Assembly (NCBI GenBank): GCA_033782935.1
Contig: JAWQEG010001306.1
Location: 1,302,001 to 1,366,000, forward strand
Reading direction: 5' to 3'
DNA: 64,000 bases
DNA from: Petrolisthes cinctipes
Taxonomy: Eukaryota; Arthropoda; Malacostraca; Decapoda; Porcellanidae
Part shown: positions 1 through 9,609 of the stretch, piece after piece
Layout of the letters: the number at the start of each line of letters is the position of its first letter
How positions within the stretch are numbered: position 1 is the first letter of the stretch
Notes under the pieces: generated by a model
Databases searched by the model: none
Told to the model about the DNA's origin: nothing
The model's input: only the letters and a program-made list of their open reading frames with translations
Position numbers and translations under genes: made by a program

Positions 1-146
1 GAAAATCGATCTTTTAGGTGCACAAAAGTCGATATGTGTATGCATCTTCAGTACTCGTTTATATCTCAAATTCAGGCTCAAAACACCCGAAAATTCAATA
101 TTTTGGGGTCCCAGAAGCAATCTGTACATGCCTACTCAGTGTTAGA

Positions 147-161
147 GTATTTTCAAAATAC
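147..161. other. Dyad symmetry, G-C form (representative)
   Basis: GTATTTT-C-AAAATAC is a perfect 15-bp inverted repeat with 7-bp arms around one base. It sits about 26 bp after each TCTGTAC marker and recurs at the right edge of most A-derived and C-derived intervals. Confidence 0.9.
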
Positions 162-322
162 AGGCCCAAAACATGCTGAAAATCGATATTTTAGATGCCC
201 AAAGTCAATATGTGCATGTATCTTCTGTACCCGTTTATATCTCAAATTCAGGCTCAAAACACCCGAAAATTCAATATTTTGGGGTCCCAGAAGCAATCTG
301 TACATGCCTACACAGTGCTAGA

Positions 323-337
323 ATATTTTCAAAATAT
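323..337. other. Dyad symmetry, A-T form (representative)
   Basis: ATATTTT-C-AAAATAT is the same dyad as at 147-161 with the outermost G-C pair replaced by A-T on both arms. It occurs after B monomers, in the context GCTAGA before and AGGCTAAAA after, and is repeated across the window. Confidence 0.9.
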
Positions 338-511
338 AGGCTAAAAACATGCTAAAAATCGACATTTTAGGTGCCAAAAAATCGATATCTCAAATTCAGT
401 CCCAATACACCCGAAAATTCGATATTTAGAGGTCCGAGAAGGTATCTGTACATGCCTACTCCGTGATAGAGTATTTTCAAAATACAGGCCAAAAACATAC
501 TGAAAATCGAT

Positions 512-654
512 TATATTTTGAAAATATTCTAGCACTGTACAGATTGCTTCTGGGACCCCAAAATATTGAATTTTCGGGTGTTTTGAGCCTGAATTTGAGA
601 TATAAACGGGTACAGAAGATACATGCACATATTGACTTTGGGCACCAAAAATAT
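512..654 (-). repeat. Inverted satellite segment, copy 1
   Basis: For about 143 bp the satellite is in reverse orientation: TGGGACCCCAAAATATTG, TTTTCGGGTGTTTTGAGCC and ATAAACGGGTACAGAAG are reverse complements of monomer blocks. The left edge lies at the dyad TATATTTTGAAAATAT. The right edge lies at AAAAATATGTGCATG, where ATAT is shared by both orientations. Read on the minus strand it is a B2 monomer with the 10-bp deletion (TCTGTACAGTGCT). Confidence 0.9.
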
Positions 655-2102
655 GTGCATGCATCTTCTGTACCCGTTTATATCTCAAATTCTGGCCCTA
701 AACACCCGAAAATTCGATATTTTGGGGTCCCAGAAGCGATCTGTACATGCCTACTCCGTGTTAGAGTATTTTCCAAATTCAGGCCCAAAACATGCTAAAA
801 ATCGATATTTTTGGCACACAAAGTCAATATGTGCATGTATCTTCTGTACCCGTTTATATCTCAAATTCAGGCTCAAAACACCCGAAAATTCAATATTTTG
901 GGGTCCCAGAAGCAATCTGTACATGCTTACTCAGTGCTAGAATATTTTCAAAATATAGGCTAAAAACATGCTAAAAATCGATCTTTTAGGTGCCAAAAAG
1001 TCGATATCTCAAATTCAGTCCCAAAACACCCGAAAATTCGATATTTAGGGGTCCCAGAAGCGATCTGTACATGCCTACTCCGTGTTAGAGTATTTTCAAA
1101 ATACATGCTCAAAACATACTGAAAATCGATCTTTTAGGTGCACAAAAGTCGATATGTGCATGCATCTTCAGTACCCGTTTATATCTTAAATTCAGGCTCA
1201 AAACACCCGAAAATTCAATATTTTGGGGTCCCAGAAGCAATCTGTACATGCCTACACAGTGCTAGAATATTTTCAAAATATAGGCTAAAAACATGCTAAA
1301 AATCGACATTTTAGGTGCCAAAAAATCGATATCTCAAATTCAGTCCCAAAACACCCGAAAATTCGATATTTAGAGGTCCCAGAAGGTATCTGTACATGCT
1401 TACTCCGTGTTAGAGTATTTTCAAAATACAGGCCAAAAACATACTGAAAATCGATCTTTTAGGTGCCCAAAAGTCGATATGTGCATGCATCTTCTGTACC
1501 CGTTTATATCTCAAATTCTGGCCCTAAACACCCGAAAATTCGATATTTTGGGGTCCCAGAAGCGATCTGTACATGCCTACTCCGTGTTAGAGTATTTTCA
1601 AATTTCAGGCCCAAAACATGCTGAAAATCGATATTTTTGGTGCCCAAAGTCAATATGTGCATGTATCTTCTGTAGCCGTTTATATCTCAAATTCAGGCTC
1701 AAAACACCCGAAAATTCAATATTTTGGGGTCCCAGAAGCAATCTGTACATGCCTACTTAGTGCTAGAATATTTTCAAAATATAGGCTAAAAACATGCTAA
1801 AAATCGATCTTTTAGGTCCCAAAAAGTCGATATCTCGAATTCAGTCCCAAAACACCCGAAAATTCGATATTTAGGGGTCCCAGAAGCGATCTGTACATGC
1901 CTACTCCGTGTTAGAGTATTTTCAAAATACATGCTCAAAACATACTGAAAATCGATCTTTTAGGTGCACAAAAGTCGATATGTGCATGCATCTTCAGTAC
2001 CCGTTTATATCTCAAATTCAGGCTCAAAACACCAGAAAATTCGATATTTTGGGGTCCTAGAAGCGATCTGTACATGCCTACTCAGTGTTAGAGTATTTTC
2101 AA

Positions 2103-2278
2103 AATTCAGGCCCAAAACATGCTGAAAATCGATATTTTTGGTGCCCAAAGTCAATATGTGCATGTATCTTCTGTACCCGTTTATATCTCAAATTCAGGCT
2201 CAAAACACCCGAAAATTCAATATTTTGGGGTCCCAGAAGCAATCTGTACATGCCTACTCAGTGCTAGAATATTTTCAA
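2103..2278 (+). repeat. Internal dimer: two diverged 88-bp half-monomers
   Basis: The 176-bp B monomer divides into two 88-bp halves, 2103-2190 and 2191-2278, both opening with AATTCAGG. They align along their length: CCAAAACATGCTGAAAATCG against TCAAAACACCCGAAAATTC, ATATTTTTGGTGCCCA against ATATTTTGGGGTCCCA, and CAATATGTGCATG against CAATCTGTACATG. Identity is roughly two thirds by eye. The modern monomer is therefore an old dimer of an 88-bp unit. Confidence 0.8.
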
Positions 2279-3891
2279 AATATAGGCTAAAAACATGCTA
2301 AAAATCGATCTTTTAGGTGCCAAAAAGTCGATATCTCAAATTCAGTCCCAAAACACCCGAAAATTCGATATTTAGGGGTCCCAGAAGCGATCTGTACATG
2401 CCTACTCAGTGTTAGAGTATTTTCAAAATACATGCTCAAAACATACTGAAAATCGATCTTTTAGGTGCACAAAAGTCGATATGTGCATGCATCTTCAGTA
2501 CCCGTTTATATCTCAAATTCAGGCTCAAAACACCCGAAAATTCAATATTTTGGGGTCCCAGAAGCAATCTGTACATGCCTACTCAGTGCTAGAATATTTT
2601 CAAAATATAGGGTAAAAACATGCTAAAAATCGATCTTTTAGATGCCAAAAAGTCGATATCTCAAATTCAGTCCCAAAACACCCGAAAATTCGATATTTAG
2701 GGGTCCCAGAAGCGATCTGTACATGCCTACTCCGTGTTAGAGTATTTTCAAAATACATGCTAAAAACATACTGAAAATCGATCTTTTAGGTGCACAAAAG
2801 TCGATATGTGCATGCATCTTCAGTACCCGTTTATATCTCAAATTCAGGCTCAAAACACCCGAAAATTCAATATTTTGGGGTCCCAGAAGCAATCTGTACA
2901 TGCCTACTCAGTGTTAGAGTATTTTCAAAATACAGGCCCAAAACATGCTGAAAATCGATATTTTAGATGCCCAAAGTCAATATGTGCATGTATCTTCTGT
3001 ACCCGTATATCTCAAATTCAGGCTCAAAACACCCGAAAATTAAATATTTTGGGGTCCCAGAAGCAATCTGTACATGCCTACTCAGTGCTAGAATATTTTC
3101 AAAATATAGGCTAAAAACATGCTAAAAATCGATCTTTTAGGTGCCAAAAAGTCGATATCTCAAATTCAGTCCCAAAACACCCGAAAATTCGTTATTTAGG
3201 GGTCCCAGAAGCGATCTGTACATGCCTACTCCGTGTTAGAGTATTTTCAAAATACATGCTCAAAACATACTGAAAATCAATCTTTTAGGTGCACAAAAGT
3301 CGATATGTGCATGCATCTTCAGTACCCGTTTATATCTCAAATTCAGGCTCAAAACACCCGAAAATTCAATATTTTGGGGTCCCAGAAGCAATCTGTACAT
3401 GCCTACTCAGTGTTAGAGTATTTTCAAAATACAGGCCCAAAACATGCTGAAAATCGATATTTTTGGTGCCCAAAGTCAATATGTGCATGCATCTTCAGTA
3501 CCCGTTTATATCTCAAATATAGGCTCAAAACACCCGAAAATTCAATATTTTGGGGTCCCAGAAGCAATCTGTACATGCCTACTCCGTGTTAGAGTATTTT
3601 CAAAATAAAGGCCCAAAACATGCTGAAAATCGATATTTTAGATGCCCAAAGTCAATATGTGCATGTATCTTCTGTACCCGTTTATATCTCAAATTCAGGC
3701 TCAAAACACCCGAAAATTCAATATTTTGGGGTCCCAGAAGCAATCTGTACATGCCTACTCAGTGCTAGAATATTTTCAAAATATAGGCTAAAAACATGCT
3801 AAAAATCGATCTTTTAGGTGCCAAAAAGTCGATATCTCAAATTCAGTCCCAAAACACCCGAAAATTCGATATTTAGGGGTCCCAGAAGCGA

Positions 3892-4068
3892 TCTGTACAT
3901 GCCTACTCCGTGTTAGAGTATTTTCAATATACATGCTCAAAACATACTGAAAATCGATCTTTTAGGTGCACAAAAGTCGATATGTGCATGCATCTTCAGT
4001 ACCCGTTTATATCTCAAATTCAGGCTCAAAACACCCGAAAATTCAATATTTTGGGGTCCCAGAAGCAA
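3892..4068 (+). repeat. Representative A monomer, 177 bp (subtype A1)
   Basis: Full-length monomer running from one TCTGTAC marker to the next. It carries the dyad at its left, then AAAATCGATCTTTTAGG, the alternating purine-pyrimidine stretch GTGCATGCATC, ACCCGTTTATATCTC and GGCTCAAAACACCCG, and ends in GGGGTCCCAGAAGCAA. Subtype A1 follows C1 monomers and is recognised by GGTGCACAAAAGTC. Confidence 0.9.
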
Positions 4069-4244
4069 TCTGTACATGCCTACTCAGTGTTAGAGTATTT
4101 TCAAAATACAGGCCCAAAACATGCTGAAAATCGATATTTTAGATGCCCAAAGTCAATATGTGCATGTATTTTCTGTACCCGTTTATATCTCAAATTCAGG
4201 CTCAAAACACCCGAAAATTCAATATTTTGGGGTCCCAGAAGCAA
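4069..4244 (+). repeat. Representative B monomer, 176 bp (subtype B1)
   Basis: Full-length monomer, one base shorter than A. Compared with A it has AGTCAATATGTG in place of AGTCGATATGTG and TTCAATATTTTGG in place of TTCGATATTTTGG, that is, CpG sites changed to CpA. Subtype B1 carries TATTTTAGATGCCC and usually ends before a C2 monomer. Confidence 0.9.
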
Positions 4245-4392
4245 TCTGTACATGCCTACACAGTGCTAGAATATTTTCAAAATATAGGCTAAAAACATGC
4301 TAAAAATCGACATTTTAGGTGTCAAAAAATCGATATCTCAAATTCAGTCCCAAAACACCCGAAAATTCGATATTTAGAGGTCCCAGAAGGTA
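4245..4392 (+). repeat. Representative C monomer, 148 bp (29-bp deletion form)
   Basis: Short monomer. Against A it lacks 29 bp between GTCGATAT and CTCAAATTCAG: the GTGCATGCATC to GTTTATAT stretch is missing, so GATAT joins directly to CTC. Both edges of the deletion end in ATAT, which suggests loss between short direct repeats. The rest of the monomer aligns along its length (177 minus 29 is 148). About a third of all monomers are of this class, so it became fixed in the higher-order unit. Confidence 0.9.
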
Positions 4393-4541
4393 TCTGTACA
4401 TGCCTACTCCGTGTTAGAGTATTTTCAAAATACAGGCCCAAAATATACTGAAAATCGATCTTTTAGGTGCCCAAAAGTCGATATGTGCATGCATCTTCTG
4501 TACCCGTTTATATCTCAAATTCTGGCCCTAAACACCCGAAA

Positions 4542-4558
4542 ATTCGATATTTTGGGGT
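4542..4558 (+). other. CENP-B-box-like 17-mer (weak, representative)
   Basis: ATTCGATATTTTGGGGT, read against the mammalian CENP-B box pattern NTTCGNNNNANNCGGGN, matches 7 of the 9 fixed positions. The central A is T and the C before GGG is G. The motif recurs in A2 monomers, and as ATTCGATATTTAGGGGT in C1 monomers. The pattern is from established knowledge. Binding by any protein is not shown, and the match may be chance in a repeated sequence. Confidence 0.3.
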
Positions 4559-4950
4559 CCCAGAAGCGATCTGTACATGCCTACTCCGTGTTAGAGTATT
4601 TTCAAAATTCAGGCCCAAAACATGCTGAAAATCGATATTTTTGGTGCCCAAAGTCAATATGTGCATGTATCTTCTGTACCCGTTTATATCTCAAATTCAG
4701 GCTCAAAACACCCGAAATTTCAATATTTTGGGGTCCCAGAAGCAATCTGTACATGCCTACTCAGTGCTAGAATATTTTCAAAATATAGGCTAAAAACATG
4801 CTAAAAATCGATCTTTTAGGTGCCAAAAAGTCGATATCTCAAATTCAGTCCCAAAACACCCGAAAATTCGATATTTAGGGGTCCCAGAAGCGATCTGTAC
4901 ATGCCTACTCCGTGTTAGAGTATTTTCAAAATACATGCTCAAAACATACT

Positions 4951-7900
4951 GAAAATCGATCTTTTAGGTGCACAAAAGTCGATATGTGTATGCATCTTCA
5001 GTACTCGTTTATATCTCAAATTCAGGCTCAAAACACCCGAAAATTCAATATTTTGGGGTCCCAGAAGCAATCTGTACATGCCTACTCAGTGTTAGAGTAT
5101 TTTCAAAATACAGGCCCAAAACATGCTGAAAATCGATATTTTAGATGCCCAAAGTCAATATGTGCATGTATCTTCTGTACCCGTTTATATCTCAAATTCA
5201 GGCTCAAAACACCCGAAAATTCAATATTTTGGGGTCCCAGAAGCAATCTGTACATGCCTACACAGTGCTAGAATATTTTCAAAATATAGGCTAAAAACAT
5301 GCTAAAAATCGACATTTTAGGTGCCAAAAAATCGATATCTCAAATTCAGTCCCAATACACCCGAAAATTCGATATTTAGAGGTCCGAGAAGGTATCTGTA
5401 CATGCCTACTCCGTGATAGAGTATTTTCAAAATACAGGCCAAAAACATACTGAAAATCGATTATATTTTGAAAATATTCTAGCACTGTACAGATTGCTTC
5501 TGGGACCCCAAAATATTGAATTTTCGGGTGTTTTGAGCCTGAATTTGAGATATAAACGGGTACAGAAGATACATGCACATATTGACTTTGGGCACCAAAA
5601 ATATGTGCATGCATCTTCTGTACCCGTTTATATCTCAAATTCTGGCCCTAAACACCCGAAAATTCGATATTTTGGGGTCCCAGAAGCGATCTGTACATGC
5701 CTACTCCGTGTTAGAGTATTTTCCAAATTCAGGCCCAAAACATGCTAAAAATCGATATTTTTGGCACACAAAGTCAATATGTGCATGTATCTTCTGTACC
5801 CGTTTATATCTCAAATTCAGGCTCAAAACACCCGAAAATTCAATATTTTGGGGTCCCAGAAGCAATCTGTACATGCTTACTCAGTGCTAGAATATTTTCA
5901 AAATATAGGCTAAAAACATGCTAAAAATCGATCTTTTAGGTGCCAAAAAGTCGATATCTCAAATTCAGTCCCAAAACACCCGAAAATTCGATATTTAGGG
6001 GTCCCAGAAGCGATCTGTACATGCCTACTCCGTGTTAGAGTATTTTCAAAATACATGCTCAAAACATACTGAAAATCGATCTTTTAGGTGCACAAAAGTC
6101 GATATGTGCATGCATCTTCAGTACCCGTTTATATCTTAAATTCAGGCTCAAAACACCCGAAAATTCAATATTTTGGGGTCCCAGAAGCAATCTGTACATG
6201 CCTACACAGTGCTAGAATATTTTCAAAATATAGGCTAAAAACATGCTAAAAATCGACATTTTAGGTGCCAAAAAATCGATATCTCAAATTCAGTCCCAAA
6301 ACACCCGAAAATTCGATATTTAGAGGTCCCAGAAGGTATCTGTACATGCTTACTCCGTGTTAGAGTATTTTCAAAATACAGGCCAAAAACATACTGAAAA
6401 TCGATCTTTTAGGTGCCCAAAAGTCGATATGTGCATGCATCTTCTGTACCCGTTTATATCTCAAATTCTGGCCCTAAACACCCGAAAATTCGATATTTTG
6501 GGGTCCCAGAAGCGATCTGTACATGCCTACTCCGTGTTAGAGTATTTTCAAATTTCAGGCCCAAAACATGCTGAAAATCGATATTTTTGGTGCCCAAAGT
6601 CAATATGTGCATGTATCTTCTGTAGCCGTTTATATCTCAAATTCAGGCTCAAAACACCCGAAAATTCAATATTTTGGGGTCCCAGAAGCAATCTGTACAT
6701 GCCTACTTAGTGCTAGAATATTTTCAAAATATAGGCTAAAAACATGCTAAAAATCGATCTTTTAGGTCCCAAAAAGTCGATATCTCGAATTCAGTCCCAA
6801 AACACCCGAAAATTCGATATTTAGGGGTCCCAGAAGCGATCTGTACATGCCTACTCCGTGTTAGAGTATTTTCAAAATACATGCTCAAAACATACTGAAA
6901 ATCGATCTTTTAGGTGCACAAAAGTCGATATGTGCATGCATCTTCAGTACCCGTTTATATCTCAAATTCAGGCTCAAAACACCAGAAAATTCGATATTTT
7001 GGGGTCCTAGAAGCGATCTGTACATGCCTACTCAGTGTTAGAGTATTTTCAAAATTCAGGCCCAAAACATGCTGAAAATCGATATTTTTGGTGCCCAAAG
7101 TCAATATGTGCATGTATCTTCTGTACCCGTTTATATCTCAAATTCAGGCTCAAAACACCCGAAAATTCAATATTTTGGGGTCCCAGAAGCAATCTGTACA
7201 TGCCTACTCAGTGCTAGAATATTTTCAAAATATAGGCTAAAAACATGCTAAAAATCGATCTTTTAGGTGCCAAAAAGTCGATATCTCAAATTCAGTCCCA
7301 AAACACCCGAAAATTCGATATTTAGGGGTCCCAGAAGCGATCTGTACATGCCTACTCAGTGTTAGAGTATTTTCAAAATACATGCTCAAAACATACTGAA
7401 AATCGATCTTTTAGGTGCACAAAAGTCGATATGTGCATGCATCTTCAGTACCCGTTTATATCTCAAATTCAGGCTCAAAACACCCGAAAATTCAATATTT
7501 TGGGGTCCCAGAAGCAATCTGTACATGCCTACTCAGTGCTAGAATATTTTCAAAATATAGGGTAAAAACATGCTAAAAATCGATCTTTTAGATGCCAAAA
7601 AGTCGATATCTCAAATTCAGTCCCAAAACACCCGAAAATTCGATATTTAGGGGTCCCAGAAGCGATCTGTACATGCCTACTCCGTGTTAGAGTATTTTCA
7701 AAATACATGCTAAAAACATACTGAAAATCGATCTTTTAGGTGCACAAAAGTCGATATGTGCATGCATCTTCAGTACCCGTTTATATCTCAAATTCAGGCT
7801 CAAAACACCCGAAAATTCAATATTTTGGGGTCCCAGAAGCAATCTGTACATGCCTACTCAGTGTTAGAGTATTTTCAAAATACAGGCCCAAAACATGCTG

Positions 7901-8413
7901 AAAATCGATATTTTAGATGCCCAAAGTCAATATGTGCATGTATCTTCTGTACCCGTATATCTCAAATTCAGGCTCAAAACACCCGAAAATTAAATATTTT
8001 GGGGTCCCAGAAGCAATCTGTACATGCCTACTCAGTGCTAGAATATTTTCAAAATATAGGCTAAAAACATGCTAAAAATCGATCTTTTAGGTGCCAAAAA
8101 GTCGATATCTCAAATTCAGTCCCAAAACACCCGAAAATTCGTTATTTAGGGGTCCCAGAAGCGATCTGTACATGCCTACTCCGTGTTAGAGTATTTTCAA
8201 AATACATGCTCAAAACATACTGAAAATCAATCTTTTAGGTGCACAAAAGTCGATATGTGCATGCATCTTCAGTACCCGTTTATATCTCAAATTCAGGCTC
8301 AAAACACCCGAAAATTCAATATTTTGGGGTCCCAGAAGCAATCTGTACATGCCTACTCAGTGTTAGAGTATTTTCAAAATACAGGCCCAAAACATGCTGA
8401 AAATCGATATTTT
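4951..8413 (+). repeat. Long-period block, copy 2 (duplicate of 1-3463)
   Basis: Offset 4950 from position 1. Private variants are shared exactly: CCCAATACACCC, GGTCCGAGAAGG, TTGGCACACAAAG, the 2-bp deletion in CCCGTATATC, GAAAATCAATC, and the inverted segment. The match ends near 8414, where copy 1 has TTTTTGGTGCCC and this copy has TTTTAGATGCCC. The identity implies a very recent duplication or conversion, or an assembly duplication. Confidence 0.85.
5462..5604 (-). repeat. Inverted satellite segment, copy 2
   Basis: Same segment and same two junctions as at 512-654, at offset 4950, with no difference seen. Confidence 0.9.
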
Positions 8414-9609
8414 AGATGCCCAAAGTCAATATGTGCATGTATCTCTGTACCCGTTTATATCTTAAATTCAGGCTCAAAACACCCGAAAATTCAATATTTT
8501 GGGGTCCCAGAAGCAATCTGTACATGCCTACACAGTGCTAGAATATTTTCAAAATATAGGCTAAAAACATGCTAAAAATCGACATTTTAGGTGCCAAAAA
8601 ATCGATATCTCAAATTCAGTCCCAAAACACCCGAAAATTCGATATTTAGAGGTCCCAGAAGGTATCTGTACATGCCTACTCCGTGTTAGAGTATTTTCAA
8701 AATACAGGCCAAAAACATACTGAAAATCGATCTCTTAGGTGCCCAAAAGTCGATATGTGCATGCATCTTCTGTACCCGTTTATATCTCAAATTCTGGCCC
8801 TAAACACCCGAAAATTCGATATTTTCGAGTCCCAGAAGCGATCTGTACATGCCTACTCCGTGTTAGAGTATTTTCAAAATTCAGGCCCAAAACATGCTGA
8901 AAATCGATATTTTTGGTGCCCAAAGTCAATATGTGCATGTATCTTCTGTACCCGTTAATATCTCAAATTCAGGCTCAAAACACCCGAAAATTCAATATTT
9001 TGGGGTCCCAGAAGCAATCTGTACAGTGCTAGAATATTTTCAAAAAATAGGCTAAAAACAAGCTAAAAATCGACATTTTAGGTGCCAAAAAGTCGATATC
9101 TCAAATTCAGTCCCAAAACACCCGAAAATTCGATATTTAGGGGTCCCAGAAGCGATCTGTACATGTATACTCCGTGTTAGAGTATTTTCAAAATATATGC
9201 TCAAAACATACTGAAAATCGATCTTTTAGGTGCACAAAAGTCAATATGTGCATGCATCTTCAGTATCCGTTTATATCTCAAATTTAGGCTCAAAACACCC
9301 GAAAATTCAATATTTTGGGGTCCCAGAAGCAATCTGTACATGCCTACACAGTGCTAGAATATTTTCAAAATATAGGCTAAAAAACATGCTAAAAATCGAC
9401 ATTTTAGGTGCCAAAAAATCGATATCTCAAATTCAGTCACAAAACACCCGAAAATTCGATATTTAGAGGTCCCAGAATGTATCTGTACATGCCTACACCG
9501 TGTTAGATTATTTTCAAAATTCAGGCCCAAAACATGCTGAAAATCGATATTTTTGGTGCCCAAAGTCAATATGTGCATGTATCTTCTGTACCCGTTTATA
9601 TCTCAAATT
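8414..9609 (+). repeat. Satellite block with first 138-bp monomer
   Basis: Order: B175, C, A, B, c, A, C149, start of B. The B monomer near 8440 lacks one base (GTATCTCTGTACC). At about 9018 the marker continues TCTGTACAGTGCT, lacking 10 bp (ATGCCTACAC), which gives the 138-bp interval. A TTTTCGAGTCCC variant lies near 8824. Most of this block is repeated 964 bp downstream. Confidence 0.75.

Larger units (their letters stand above)
3892..4893 (+). repeat. Reference 1002-bp six-monomer higher-order unit
   Basis: This is the clearest example of the higher-order unit A1-B1-C2-A2-B2-C1 (177+176+148+177+176+148 bp). The subtypes are told apart by linked variants. A1 has GTGCACAAAAGTCGATATG and CATCTTCAGTACC; A2 has GTGCCCAAAAGTCG and TTCTGGCCCTAAACACC. 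B1 has TATTTTAGATGCCC; B2 has TATTTTTGGTGCCC. C2 has TCGACATTTTAGG and GAGGTCCCAGAAGGTATC; C1 has TCGATCTTTTAGG and GGGGTCCCAGAAGCGATC. Two successive units run from 13386 to 15389. Most of the window can be read as rearranged pieces of this unit. Confidence 0.85.
1..4950 (+). repeat. Long-period block, copy 1 (4950-bp unit)
   Basis: From the marker at 121 the order is B C X B C A C A B C A B C A C A B C A B B C A B C A B C A. It contains the inverted segment at 512-654. The B monomer ending near 3067 lacks two bases (CCCGTATATC for CCCGTTTATATC). The consecutive B-B pair near 3392-3744 breaks the usual order. The stretch 1-3463 is repeated at 4951-8413 with no difference found by eye. Confidence 0.85.

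Noticed and set aside
512..654. Transposon or MITE insertion
   Set aside because: The inverted piece is satellite sequence itself. There are no terminal inverted repeats of its own, no target-site duplication and no foreign sequence.
341..688. Minus-strand frame of 115 codons over the inverted segment (also at 5291, 19217, 29129)
   Set aside because: It is open only because the inverted satellite piece reads like the plus-strand monomers. It is a by-product of the inversion, not a gene.
4542..4558. True CENP-B box
   Set aside because: Two of nine fixed bases are wrong, including the central A, and the host is unknown. It is kept only as a weak lookalike.
4245..4568. Identity with the Arabidopsis 178-bp centromere satellite
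   Set aside because: A short stretch (CCCAAAGTCAATATGTG) recalls part of that repeat as I remember it, and the lengths are similar, but the rest does not align by eye. A database search would decide; I do not claim homology or a species.
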